From an uncultured Draconibacterium sp. (lineage in GTDB: Bacteria; Bacteroidota; Bacteroidia; Bacteroidales; Prolixibacteraceae), in assembly GCF_963677575.1 (NCBI RefSeq), contig NZ_OY782038.1, positions 4,343,501 through 4,407,500 of the forward strand: a DNA stretch of 64,000 nucleotides. The letters run 5' to 3'. The notes under the pieces were generated by a model. That model made no database searches. It worked only from the letters and a program-made list of their open reading frames with translations, and was not told the origin of the DNA. Position numbers and translations under genes: made by a program. Shown one piece after another: positions 52,215 to 60,684 of this stretch; position 1 is the first letter of the stretch; the number at the start of each line of letters is the position of its first letter.

Positions 52215-52866
52215 TCAAAAAGTAGATATCGTAGTTACCGACGACCATAAACTTTTTAGAAAAGGTATGGTTGGCTTGTTAGACGATTTTGATATTGTTG
52301 AGAATATTTACGAGGCTGGTAACGGAGTAGAACTATTGGAGCTGCTCGGTAAGCTGGACAAAAAGCCAGACTTGGTATTGCTCGATATTAATATGCCCGA
52401 AATGGATGGTGTTCAGGTAACCGGGCATTTACGGAAAGATTACCCTGACATTCGTATTTTAATACTCAGTATGGAGGAAGCTCCGCAACTGGTTGCTCAC
52501 TTGGTTAGCGAAGGGGTGAACGGTTATTTACTGAAAAATGCCGAGCCTGACGAACTGGAATTGGCCATAAAAAAAGTAATTAAAAACGATTTCTACTTTT
52601 CGGGTAGTTTATCGGGAGCTGTTTTGCAGGGCTTAAAGCAAAATACATCGAAAAAACCGGAATTACAGCTTAAACTTACAAAACGCGAGAGTGAGGTGTT
52701 GAAGCTGATTTGCGAAGAGTTGACAGCCACAGAAGTTGGCGAGAAACTGGGGCTTAGCGCACGCACTATAGAAGGGCATAAATACAATCTGCTTGAAAAA
52801 ACCAATACTAAGAATGTAGCAGGGCTCGTCATCTTTGCTATAAAAAACAACCTTTATAAAATATAA
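52207..52866 (+). CDS. NarL/FixJ-family response regulator with LuxR-type HTH
   Basis: A 219-residue regulator, partner of the overlapping kinase (8-bp overlap). The receiver domain has the acidic pocket VTDDHK and phosphorylatable Asp in LVLLDINMPEMDG. The C-terminal LuxR HTH reads LTKRESEVLKLICEELTATE followed by GLSARTIEGHKYNLLEK. A terminator follows immediately, so the pair is the end of its transcript. Target genes cannot be named. Confidence 0.93.
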   Translation: MSDQKVDIVVTDDHKLFRKGMVGLLDDFDIVENIYEAGNGVELLELLGKLDKKPDLVLLDINMPEMDGVQVTGHLRKDYPDIRILILSMEEAPQLVAHLVSEGVNGYLLKNAEPDELELAIKKVIKNDFYFSGSLSGAVLQGLKQNTSKKPELQLKLTKRESEVLKLICEELTATEVGEKLGLSARTIEGHKYNLLEKTNTKNVAGLVIFAIKNNLYKI

Positions 52867-52893
52867 AAGGAGCGCAAAATCTGCGCTCCTTTT
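52865..52893 (+). terminator. Intrinsic terminator of the two-component pair
   Basis: AAAAGGAGCGCA (52865-52876) pairs with TGCGCTCCTTTT (52882-52893) across a 5-base loop. The T-run is short (CTTTTC), so termination may be partial. It overlaps the stop codon of the regulator. Confidence 0.75.
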
Positions 52894-53134
52894 CGGATTC
52901 CATCTTTTTATTTTTTATCACTGTGACTCAGGGAAATGGGACAGTGTATGTTGAAATAAAATGTGTTGAAAGCTATAGGATAAAAAATAACTAAAAAGAG
53001 GGGAGGAAATACAGTTCAGCGTTTGTGATGTGAATGTGTCTAACGAATGTGAATTTATTTTACGCTTCATTTCCATTGATGGATCCTTATAGTTGTTGCA
53101 GCAAAGTTCGGCAAGAAGTCTCAAAAAAAATAGC

Positions 53135-53179
53135 GTAGAATTACTCGATTTTAACCAAGTAATTCTACTTGGTTTTTTT
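53135..53179 (+). promoter_or_regulatory. Attenuator-like alternative hairpins (orphan)
   Basis: GTAGAATTACT (53135-53145) can pair with AGTAATTCTAC (53158-53168) as an 11-bp stem. Alternatively AACCAAG (53153-53159) pairs with CTTGGTT (53168-53174), directly followed by T-run. The two share bases 53158-53159 and 53168, so they exclude each other. No plus-strand gene lies downstream for 4 kb. Confidence 0.5.
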
Positions 53180-53210
53180 ATGTAGTTTTATCTGGTTTGG
53201 CTGAAATGAT

Positions 53211-53242
53211 AAAAAAAAGAGCTACTCCGAAGAGCAGCTCTT
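53211..53242 (-). terminator. Intrinsic terminator of ppdK
   Basis: On the minus strand AAGAGCTGCT pairs with AGTAGCTCTT around a CTTCGG-type loop, followed by eight T (plus 53211-53218). It lies 23 bases after the ppdK stop. Confidence 0.88.
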
Positions 53243-53264
53243 AATTATATAGCTTAAATAATTT

Positions 53265-55967
53265 CTATTTTACGTTAGCCTGTGCAGCAGCTACTCGTGC
53301 AATTGGCACACGGTATGGAGAACAACTTACGTAGTCCATTCCAACGCTGTCGCAGAACATTACAGATGAAGGTTCGCCACCGTGCTCGCCACAAATACCA
53401 ACTTTCAAACTTGGTTTTGTGCTGCGGCCTTTTTCTACACCTATTTTAACAACCTGTCCAACACCTTCTTGGTCAAGTACCTGGAAAGGATCGTTTTTCA
53501 AGATCCCTTTTTCAATGTAAATAGGTAAGAATTTACCGGCATCGTCGCGCGAGTAGCCAAATGTCATCTGCGTAAGGTCGTTTGTTCCAAACGAGAAGAA
53601 TTCAGCGTGTTCAGCAACCAAATCAGCGGTCATTGCGGCACGTGGAATTTCAATCATTGTTCCAACCATATAATCACATTTTGCACCTTTTTCAGCAAAT
53701 ACTTTTTCAGCAGTTGCGTTAATAATGTCTGCCTGCATTTTAAATTCTTTTACAGTACCAATAAGCGGAACCATAATTTCAGGACGAGCGTCAACACCTT
53801 TTTGCTTCAGGTTAACTGCAGCTTCGATAATGGCGCGTGCCTGCATTTCTGTTATTTCAGGATAGGTATTTCCCAAACGACATCCACGGTGACCCAACAT
53901 TGGGTTAAACTCGTGAAGATCTTCAACCAATGCTTTTACTTGTTCGACGCTAATGCCCATTTCGTCGGCCATCTCTTTTTGGTTGGCTTCTTCGTGAGGA
54001 ACGAATTCGTGTAATGGCGGATCGAGCAAACGAATCGTTACTCCAAAGCCTTCCATTGCTTCCAAAATTCCCTCGAAATCTTCGCGCTGGTATGGCAATA
54101 ATTTATCTAATGCTTTGCGACGGTCAACCTCGGTTTTAGCCAAAATCATTTCGCGCATCGCTTTAATTCTTTCTCCTTCGAAGAACATGTGTTCTGTACG
54201 GCAAAGACCAATTCCCTGTGCTCCAAAGTCACGTGCAACTTTTGCATCGGCAGGAGAGTCGGCATTGGTACGAACTGTCATACGAGTGAACTTGTCGGCC
54301 AGATCCATAATTTTTGCGAAGTTACCGCTCAACTCAGGATCCATAGTAGCCACTTTCCCGTCGTAAACTTCACCAGTTGACCCGTTTAATGAGATCCAGT
54401 CGCCTTCTTTAAATTCTTTTCCGTCGATGGTCATTATGCGGGTTTTGTAATTGATTTTTACATTCCCGGCACCCGATACACAACATTTACCCATACCACG
54501 TGCAACAACGGCAGCGTGAGATGTCATACCTCCGCGGGCAGTTAAAATACCTTTGGCAATGTGCATACCTTCCAAATCTTCAGGTGATGTTTCAACACGT
54601 ACTAAAACTGCTTCCGGATATTTGTTGGCTTCGTCGGCAAAGAATACAACCTGACCGGTTGCAGCACCTGGCGATGCTGGCAAACCTTTTGCCAATACAC
54701 TGGCAGCTTTCATTGCATCAGTGTCGAAAACGGGGTGAAGTAACTCATCCAGTTTTGCAGCGTCAATTCTTTGTAGTGCTGTTTTTTCGTCGATGCGGCC
54801 TTCTTCTAACATATCCACGGCCATTTTTACCATGGCAGCTCCGGTGCGTTTCCCGTTACGGGTTTGCAGTAACCACAATTTACCTTCCTGAATCGTAAAT
54901 TCAAGATCCTGCATATCGCTGTAATGATCTTCCAGTTTTTGTTGAGTCTCGTTTAGCTGCTGGTACATTTCAGGCATTGCTTCTTCCAGCGAAGGATATT
55001 TCGCTGCTCTATCTTCCTCCGAAACTCCTTGCAGTGTAGCCCATCTTTTTGAGCCCTCGAGAGTAATTTCCTGCGGAGTTCTAATACCTGCAACTACGTC
55101 TTCACCTTGGGCGTTTATTAGGTATTCACCATTGAAAATATCTTCTCCGGTTGCAGCATCACGTGTAAATGCAACGCCTGTTCCCGATGTAAGACCCATG
55201 TTTCCAAATACCATCGCCTGGCAGTTTACAGCGGTTCCCCATTCGTCAGGAATTTGCTCCATTCTGCGGTAATATATTGCACGGTCGTTATTCCAGCTTC
55301 CAAAAACTGCAGCTACGGCACCCCAAAGTTGTTCCCATGGATCGGTAGGAAAATCTTTCCCTGTAACTTTTTTTACAGCTGCTTTAAAACGTGCAACCAG
55401 CTCTTGTAAATCTTCGGTAGTGAAATCAGTATCTAGTTGGATTCCTTTTTCTTCTTTTAATTCTTCAATAATTTCTTCAAAAGGATCAATTTCTTCTTTA
55501 CTTGCCGGTTTCATTTCCATAACAACGTCGCCGTACATTTGTACAAACCGACGATATGAATCCCAGGCGAAACGAGAATTTCCTGATTTTTTAGCAATGC
55601 CCTCAACTGCATCTTCATTCATCCCCAGATTAAGAACTGTATCCATCATGCCGGGCATCGATGCACGTGCACCTGATCGCACAGACATCAAACATGGATT
55701 CTCTTTACTTCCAAATTCTGTATCTGTTAGTTTTTCAACCAGCGCCACTGCGGCCTCAACTTCTGATTTTATCAGGTCGAACGTTGCTTGCTGACCTTTT
55801 TCATTGTACATTGTACAAACTTCTGTTGTAATCGTAAATCCGGGAGGAACAGGTACACCAATAAGGTTCATCTCTGCAAGGTTTGCACCTTTACCTCCAA
55901 GAAGGTTTTTCATGTCTGCTTTACCTTCTGCCTGTCCGGCTCCGAAAGTATATACATGCTTTGTCAT
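53265..55967 (-). CDS. ppdK: Pyruvate, phosphate dikinase
   Basis: A 900-residue enzyme that interconverts pyruvate, ATP and phosphate with PEP, AMP and pyrophosphate. The N-terminal ATP-grasp domain begins NLLGGKGANLAEMNLIGVPV. The swivelling His domain carries GGMTSHAAVVARGMGKCCV with the phosphorylated His near residue 460. The C-terminal PEP/pyruvate barrel contains GIGLCRTEHMFF, FGTNDLTQMTFG and the Cys-containing GICGEHGGEPSSV. Length is full. It is a single-gene transcript. In Bacteroidota it serves glycolysis or gluconeogenesis. Confidence 0.97.
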   Translation of the reverse strand: MTKHVYTFGAGQAEGKADMKNLLGGKGANLAEMNLIGVPVPPGFTITTEVCTMYNEKGQQATFDLIKSEVEAAVALVEKLTDTEFGSKENPCLMSVRSGARASMPGMMDTVLNLGMNEDAVEGIAKKSGNSRFAWDSYRRFVQMYGDVVMEMKPASKEEIDPFEEIIEELKEEKGIQLDTDFTTEDLQELVARFKAAVKKVTGKDFPTDPWEQLWGAVAAVFGSWNNDRAIYYRRMEQIPDEWGTAVNCQAMVFGNMGLTSGTGVAFTRDAATGEDIFNGEYLINAQGEDVVAGIRTPQEITLEGSKRWATLQGVSEEDRAAKYPSLEEAMPEMYQQLNETQQKLEDHYSDMQDLEFTIQEGKLWLLQTRNGKRTGAAMVKMAVDMLEEGRIDEKTALQRIDAAKLDELLHPVFDTDAMKAASVLAKGLPASPGAATGQVVFFADEANKYPEAVLVRVETSPEDLEGMHIAKGILTARGGMTSHAAVVARGMGKCCVSGAGNVKINYKTRIMTIDGKEFKEGDWISLNGSTGEVYDGKVATMDPELSGNFAKIMDLADKFTRMTVRTNADSPADAKVARDFGAQGIGLCRTEHMFFEGERIKAMREMILAKTEVDRRKALDKLLPYQREDFEGILEAMEGFGVTIRLLDPPLHEFVPHEEANQKEMADEMGISVEQVKALVEDLHEFNPMLGHRGCRLGNTYPEITEMQARAIIEAAVNLKQKGVDARPEIMVPLIGTVKEFKMQADIINATAEKVFAEKGAKCDYMVGTMIEIPRAAMTADLVAEHAEFFSFGTNDLTQMTFGYSRDDAGKFLPIYIEKGILKNDPFQVLDQEGVGQVVKIGVEKGRSTKPSLKVGICGEHGGEPSSVMFCDSVGMDYVSCSPYRVPIARVAAAQANVK

Positions 55968-56284
55968 AAAATTAAAATTTTAGTTATAATAAAATAGAAT
56001 TAGATTCATTAATGAAATGGAACGCTAAAGTAACTTTATTTTTCCACTTTAGAAAGTTTTTAAACTGCTTTAAAGCCTGTTTTAGAGGCATGTATCGTAT
56101 TGTATTTAAACATTGTTCTATTTGTATATGTCTGATTTGCTTTAATAGCATATTGTTTGAATAAACACCGTTTTTAGTGCTAAAGTTTTTTTCGTTCTGT
56201 AACAATGTTTGTTCCTCCGAACGTATGAAAATCCGTTTTGTTTACACCATAAATCGCAAGTTTATTTCCTAAAAACGAAGTGTT
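55968..56284. other. Intergenic region upstream of ppdK
   Basis: About 315 A/T-rich bases upstream of the ppdK start on the minus strand. A near-consensus -7 box, TACTTTAG, lies on the minus strand at 56025-56032. A 73-codon minus-strand frame (55984-56205) has no recognisable content, and I do not regard it as a gene. Confidence 0.4.
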
Positions 56285-56343
56285 AACATTCTTTAACTTC
56301 CGTTGATACGCGTTAACTAAAATGCACCGTATTTTTGTAGCAT

Positions 56344-56433
56344 AGAATTTGAATAGTTTAAGTGTTTTTTCATAGAGAATAGATTTGGTTAGGTTAGGAA
56401 ACAGAGATGAGTTTAAAACGTCTCTGTTTTTTT
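56344..56433 (+). ncRNA. Predicted small RNA, array unit 1
   Basis: A predicted ~90-nt transcript that starts about 7 bases after the -7 box TATTTTTG (56330-56337) and ends at the terminator AAACAGAGA (56399-56407) / TCTCTGTTT (56421-56429) plus T-run. It has no open frame longer than a few codons. The conserved body includes GAATAGTTTAAGTG and GGTTAGGTTAGG, which look single-stranded. Function unknown. Confidence 0.6.
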
Positions 56434-56567
56434 ATGCTCAATTTTTCGATGGAGCGCGCTTTCTGTTTTCAGCGATTTCTTTCCTGAAAATACAGATTCC
56501 CGTATTTATAACATTCTTTAACTTCCGTTTGAACGCGTTAACTAAATCCCCTGTATCTTTGTAGCAT

Positions 56568-56656
56568 AGAATTTGAATAGTTTAAGTGTTTTTTCATAGA
56601 GAATAGATTTGGTTAGGTTAGGAAACAGAGATGAGTTTAAAACGTCTCTGTTTTTT
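56568..56656 (+). ncRNA. Predicted small RNA, array unit 2
   Basis: -7 box TATCTTTG (56554-56561), with a TTTG 22 bases upstream as possible -33 element. The transcribed body is identical to unit 1 over nearly its full length, with the same terminator loop (TGAGTTTAAAACG) and stem AAACAGAGA/TCTCTGTTT. Confidence 0.6.
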
Positions 56657-56791
56657 GTGCTCAATTTTTCGATGGAGCGCGCTTTCTGTTTTCAGCGATT
56701 TCTTTCCTGAAAATACAGATTCCCGTATTTATAACATTCTTTAACTTCCGTTTGAACGCGTTAACTAAAATCCCCTGTATGTTTGTAACAT

Positions 56792-56880
56792 AGAATTTGA
56801 ATAGTTTAAGTGTTTTTTCATAGAGAATAGATTTGGTTAGGTTAGGAAACAGAGATAATGTTGATTGTCTCTGTTTTTTT
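56792..56880 (+). ncRNA. Predicted small RNA, array unit 3
   Basis: -7 box TATGTTTG (56778-56785), with TTTG 21 bases upstream. The body is the same as in units 1 and 2, but the terminator loop changes to TAATGTTGATTG while the stem is kept, as expected if only the stem is under selection. Confidence 0.6.
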
Positions 56881-57015
56881 ATGCCTAAATCTTTGATGAA
56901 ACACGTTTCCTGTTTTATCAGTTTCTTGCCAGCAAAATACAGATTTCTATACTTATAACATTCTTTAACTTCCATTTAAACGCGTTAACTAAAATACGTC
57001 GTATTTTTGTAGCAT

Positions 57016-57104
57016 AGAATTTGAATAGTTTAAGTGTTTTTTTCATAGAAATAGATTTGGTTAGGTTAGGAAACAGAGATAATGTTGATTGTCTCTGTTT
57101 TTTT
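57016..57104 (+). ncRNA. Predicted small RNA, array unit 4
   Basis: -7 box TATTTTTG (57002-57009). The body matches the others apart from TTTTTTTCATAGAAATAG in place of TTTTTTCATAGAGAATAG (one T inserted, one G lost). The terminator loop is the unit-3 type. It lies about 150 bases upstream of clpB. Confidence 0.6.
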
Positions 57105-57162
57105 ATGCCCAAATCTGCCACTTTTTCATACAAATTTCCTCTTTCCTGAAAATGTTTCTGTA

Positions 57163-57170
57163 TATTTTTG
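57163..57170 (+). promoter_or_regulatory. -7 box upstream of clpB
   Basis: TATTTTTG fits TAnnTTTG and lies 82 bases before the clpB ATG, downstream of the last array terminator. This suggests that clpB has its own promoter and does not depend on the array. Confidence 0.45.
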
Positions 57171-57251
57171 TGTTCTTGTGACATTCTATCTGTCAGTTGG
57201 TTATGGCTCGAAAATTGATTTGGATAACGACGAATTTTAATACGTAAAGCC

Positions 57252-59840
57252 ATGAACTTTAATAATTTTACCATAAAATCGCAGGAAGCCATTCAACAGG
57301 CTTTTCAAATTGCCCAGGGAAACAACCAACAGGCAATTGAAACCGGTCATATTCTTCGCGGAGTACTTCATTCAGCAGAGAATGTTACCGAGTTTTTACT
57401 TAAAAAATTAGATGTAAACGTGCCTATTTTTAAACAGGCACTCGATCAGATTATTCAGTCGTATCCAAAAGTTTCCGGAGCCGAACAGTATCTTTCTTCC
57501 GGAGCAAACCAGGCTTTGCAAAAAGCGCTGGCAATAGCACAGGAAATGGACGATCAGTATGTTTCGGTTGAACACATTTTAATGGCACTTCTCGAAGTAA
57601 AAGATAATACCAGCCGTTTAATGAAAGACAATGGTATTGCAAAAAAAGAGCTGAAACTGGCCGTTGAGGAATTACGAAAAGGATCGAAAGTTGACAGCCA
57701 AACAGCAGAAGACAAATTCAATTCCTTAAATCGTTTTGCGATCAATCTGAACGAACGCGCCCGCTCTGGGAAACTTGATCCGGTTATTGGCCGCGACGAT
57801 GAGATTCGTAGGATTCTGCAGATACTGTCGCGCCGTACAAAAAACAACCCGATTTTACTGGGTGAGCCGGGAACAGGAAAAACGGCAATTGCCGAAGGAT
57901 TGGCGCACCGTATTGTACGCGGCGACGTGCCCGAGAACCTGAAATCGAAACAGGTATTTTCGCTGGATATGGGAGCGTTGGTTGCCGGAGCAAAATATAA
58001 AGGCGAATTCGAAGAGCGTTTGAAAGCGGTAGTTAACGAAGTTGTTCAATCGAACGATGAGGTGATCTTGTTTATCGACGAGATTCACACACTTGTAGGC
58101 GCCGGAAAAGGCGAAGGAGCGATGGATGCCGCCAATATTTTAAAACCGGCATTGGCCCGCGGTGAATTGCGCGCTGTCGGTGCAACAACACTGGCCGAGT
58201 ATCAAAAATATTTTGAAAAAGATAAAGCACTGGAGCGTCGTTTCCAGATTGTACATGTTGATGAGCCGGATACTTTGAGCGCCATTTCAATTCTGCGTGG
58301 TATTAAGGAGAAATACGAGAATCACCATAAAGTGCAGATAAAAGACGATGCAATTATTGCGTCGGTTGAATTGTCGCAGCGCTATATTTCTGATCGGTTT
58401 TTGCCCGATAAAGCGATCGACTTAATGGATGAAGCAGCCGCGAAACTGCGTCTGGAAATTGATTCTGTTCCTGAGGAACTGGATGAAATTCAGCGCCGGG
58501 TAAAACAGCTGGAGATTGAACGTGAAGCAATAAAACGTGAGAACGATACTAAAAAACTCAATTCGCTGAACGAAGAAATTTCGAACCTGAAAGAGGAGCA
58601 ATCGCAACTTCGTGCCAAGTGGCAATCAGAGAAATCGGTAATTGAAGCCATTCAGAAAAAGAAAGAAGAGATTGAAACCTACAAGTTTGAAGCTGAGCAA
58701 GCTGAACGACAAGGTGATTACGGACGAGTGGCCGAGTTGCGCTACGGTAAAGTAAAAGAGGTGGAGGCCGAGATTGAAAAACTGCAGGCCGAGCTGGAGG
58801 AAATGAAAAAAGGTGAGAACCTGATTAAAGAAGAAGTTGACACGGAAGATATTGCCGAAGTTGTGGCACGCTGGACCGGTATCCCGGTTTCGAAAATGTT
58901 GCAGAGCGAACGTGAGAAGTTATTGCACATGGAAGACGAGCTGCATAACCGCGTAATCGGTCAGGACGAAGCGATCGTTGCCATTTCGGATGCAGTGCGC
59001 CGCAGCCGTGCAGGATTGCAGGACGAAAAACGCCCCATTGGTTCTTTCATCTTTTTGGGAACAACAGGTGTTGGTAAAACCGAACTGGCAAAGGCATTGG
59101 CAGAATACCTGTTCAACGACGAGAATATGATCACTCGTATCGACATGTCGGAATACCAGGAGAAATTCTCGGTGACTCGTTTGATCGGTTCGCCTCCGGG
59201 ATATGTTGGTTACGACGAAGGTGGCCAGTTAACAGAGGCGGTGCGCCATAAACCGTATTCAGTAGTTCTTTTCGACGAGATTGAGAAAGCGCACCCTGAT
59301 GTATTTAATGTGTTGCTTCAGGTTTTGGATGATGGCCGTTTAACCGATAACAAAGGCCGGACAGTAAACTTTAAGAATACCATTATTATAATGACATCGA
59401 ACCTGGGATCGCAAATCATTCAGGAGAATTACGAAACCATGAATGATAGCAATGAGTTCCAGGTGTTGGAGAAAACACGTAACCAGTTATTGGAAATGTT
59501 GCGGAAAACGATACGCCCCGAGTTTCTGAACCGTATTGATGAAACCATTGTATTTACGCCGCTATCGAAAAAAGCCATTAAAGAAATCGTTCGCTTGCAG
59601 TTCGAGCAAATTGTAAAACGTTTGTCGGCAAGTGATTTGAAAATTGAGCTAAGCGAAAAAGCAAACGAGTGGTTATCGACTGTTGGCTACGATCCGCATT
59701 TTGGTGCTCGTCCGGTAAAACGTGTACTTCAGAAATACGTTTTGAATGAACTGTCGAAACGGATACTTTCGGGCAAAGTGGATAAAACTAAGCCGATCGT
59801 TATTGATTATGAAAATGATTCGCTGGTTTTCAGCAATTAA
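57252..59840 (+). CDS. clpB: ATP-dependent disaggregase ClpB
   Basis: An 862-residue AAA+ hexameric chaperone that pulls apart protein aggregates with DnaK. The Clp N domain spans residues ~1-145 (FTIKSQEAIQQAFQIAQ). The first ATPase has GEPGTGKTAIAEGLA and LFIDEIHTLVGAGK. The coiled-coil middle domain (residues ~405-520) distinguishes ClpB from ClpA/ClpC. The second ATPase has GTTGVGKTELAKALAE and VLFDEIEKAHPDVFNVLLQ. Length is full. A terminator follows. Confidence 0.97.
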   Translation: MNFNNFTIKSQEAIQQAFQIAQGNNQQAIETGHILRGVLHSAENVTEFLLKKLDVNVPIFKQALDQIIQSYPKVSGAEQYLSSGANQALQKALAIAQEMDDQYVSVEHILMALLEVKDNTSRLMKDNGIAKKELKLAVEELRKGSKVDSQTAEDKFNSLNRFAINLNERARSGKLDPVIGRDDEIRRILQILSRRTKNNPILLGEPGTGKTAIAEGLAHRIVRGDVPENLKSKQVFSLDMGALVAGAKYKGEFEERLKAVVNEVVQSNDEVILFIDEIHTLVGAGKGEGAMDAANILKPALARGELRAVGATTLAEYQKYFEKDKALERRFQIVHVDEPDTLSAISILRGIKEKYENHHKVQIKDDAIIASVELSQRYISDRFLPDKAIDLMDEAAAKLRLEIDSVPEELDEIQRRVKQLEIEREAIKRENDTKKLNSLNEEISNLKEEQSQLRAKWQSEKSVIEAIQKKKEEIETYKFEAEQAERQGDYGRVAELRYGKVKEVEAEIEKLQAELEEMKKGENLIKEEVDTEDIAEVVARWTGIPVSKMLQSEREKLLHMEDELHNRVIGQDEAIVAISDAVRRSRAGLQDEKRPIGSFIFLGTTGVGKTELAKALAEYLFNDENMITRIDMSEYQEKFSVTRLIGSPPGYVGYDEGGQLTEAVRHKPYSVVLFDEIEKAHPDVFNVLLQVLDDGRLTDNKGRTVNFKNTIIIMTSNLGSQIIQENYETMNDSNEFQVLEKTRNQLLEMLRKTIRPEFLNRIDETIVFTPLSKKAIKEIVRLQFEQIVKRLSASDLKIELSEKANEWLSTVGYDPHFGARPVKRVLQKYVLNELSKRILSGKVDKTKPIVIDYENDSLVFSN

Positions 59841-59860
59841 AATACCGAATAATATTTTTA

Positions 59861-59892
59861 AGACGGCTCCCTTTTGTGAGCCGTTTTTTTTT
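59861..59892 (+). terminator. Intrinsic terminator of clpB
   Basis: ACGGCTC (59863-59869) pairs with GAGCCGT (59878-59884), followed by a run of nine T. The MITE-like element starts directly after it. Confidence 0.85.
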
Positions 59893-59893
59893 A

Positions 59894-60164
59894 GTAACCT
59901 GAGTTCGATATTAAAATGATTCACAGCTTTAGCTATTTTTAGTCAGAAACTTTCACCTATTTTCGAAGTACTATCGGGATAATTCAAGAAAATTGGGGGA
60001 AGTTTATGGCAAAAAGAGCAAAGCCATTAATGGAAAGTCCTTCTCACGCCATCTTTGTATTTAAAATTCTTTGAAATAACCCGTTATTCCTGCAAAATTT
60101 TAAATTCAAATCTGACGCAATTATGACTTTCTGTTGAAATATTTTAATGTCGAATTCAGGTTAC
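59894..60164. mobile_element. MITE-like element with 24-bp terminal inverted repeats
   Basis: GTAACCTGAGTTCGATATTA followed by AAAT (59894-59917) is matched by its complement at 60141-60164 with two mismatches. The 271-bp interval has no gene. The left end abuts the clpB terminator T-run, and the right end supplies the stop codon of the Hpt gene. I could not identify a target duplication, and no transposase in the window has these ends. Confidence 0.5.
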
Positions 60165-60505
60165 AGTAATTCTTCTACTTCGGGAGTGGCGGCCTGTAAT
60201 TGAGTGATTGCATCTTCAACCATTTTCGGAACGTCGTTTAAATTATTGGCCTGGCATTTCAACTGTATTTTTTTCAGCAACGTTCCGGTATCTTCCATTC
60301 CAAATGTCATTGCCGAAGATTTTGCCGTATGTGCCTCGCGTGCCAGTTTTTCCCAGTTTTTTTCTTGCAGGAATGAACTCATGTTCGTCACGAACTCATT
60401 TATTTGTTCCAGAAAAATTTCTGCCATCTCCTTAATAAACTCTTGGTCTCCGCCTGCAAGTGTTTCTAGCTGAGATGTATTGATGTGCTGAAATGTATTG
60501 CCCAT
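60161..60505 (-). CDS. Histidine phosphotransfer (Hpt) domain protein
   Basis: The start at 60505 (MGNTFQHINTSQLETLAGGD) gives a 114-residue protein consisting only of an Hpt domain. The phosphorylatable His is in REAHTAKSSAMTFGM (compare AHTLKGSS in known Hpt domains). Such stand-alone carriers relay phosphate between hybrid kinases and response regulators. The C-terminus ends in VEELL, with the stop codon lying within the inverted repeat of the neighbouring MITE-like element, so the natural end may have been altered. No hybrid kinase is encoded nearby. The gene is divergent from gcvT. Confidence 0.82.
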   Translation of the reverse strand: MGNTFQHINTSQLETLAGGDQEFIKEMAEIFLEQINEFVTNMSSFLQEKNWEKLAREAHTAKSSAMTFGMEDTGTLLKKIQLKCQANNLNDVPKMVEDAITQLQAATPEVEELL

Positions 60506-60684
60506 TTTTGTTATGATTGCGGTCAGCAATTTAGTAAAATAATCGGGAAAGCTTTTTGTTCTGTTGCTGATAAAATTCATATTTGTACCGTTTTTGAATA
60601 CATAGTTTTGCTCAACGATATCTTGCATCGAAAGATAAACGGTTTGCAAAACGTGCTGAATCCGTTAATAACTGAAAAATTAGA

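Larger units (their letters stand above)
52894..53264. other. Non-coding stretch between the two-component pair and ppdK
   Basis: About 370 bases. It contains two hairpins at its right end: an attenuator-like alternative-hairpin structure (53135-53179) and the ppdK terminator. I see no supported gene; a minus-strand frame of ~68 codons is present but has no signature or ribosome-binding context. A small RNA ending at 53179 is possible. Confidence 0.4.
56285..57110 (+). repeat. Four tandem ~225-bp units, each a promoter-RNA-terminator cassette
   Basis: Units begin with AACATTCTTTAACTTCC at 56285, 56510, 56735 and 56957 (steps of 225, 225 and 222 bases). Each has the order: CGCGTTAACTAAA-type segment, -7 box (TATTTTTG, TATCTTTG, TATGTTTG, TATTTTTG), a nearly invariant segment with TAGATTTGGTTAGGTTAGG, and an intrinsic terminator AAACAGAGA...TCTCTGTTT with a T-run. 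Units 1 and 2 share one terminator loop and units 3 and 4 another. The spacer between units carries TTTCCTGAAAAT, which recurs once more at ~57144 before clpB. Confidence 0.9.

Noticed and set aside
52918..53124. 68-codon minus-strand gene
   Set aside because: No signature, no ribosome-binding context and composition unlike neighbouring genes.
55984..56205. 73-codon minus-strand gene upstream of ppdK
   Set aside because: A/T-driven low-complexity composition, no homology that I can see, and it occupies the ppdK promoter region.
56285..57110. CRISPR array
   Set aside because: The repeated unit is ~225 bases and continuous, with no short repeat/unique spacer alternation and no cas genes nearby.
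56661..57292. Two overlapping minus-strand frames of 104 and 124 codons
   Set aside because: They run through the tandem array and read the repeated terminators and promoters as protein. The similarity between them is only that of the repeat, and neither has a family match.
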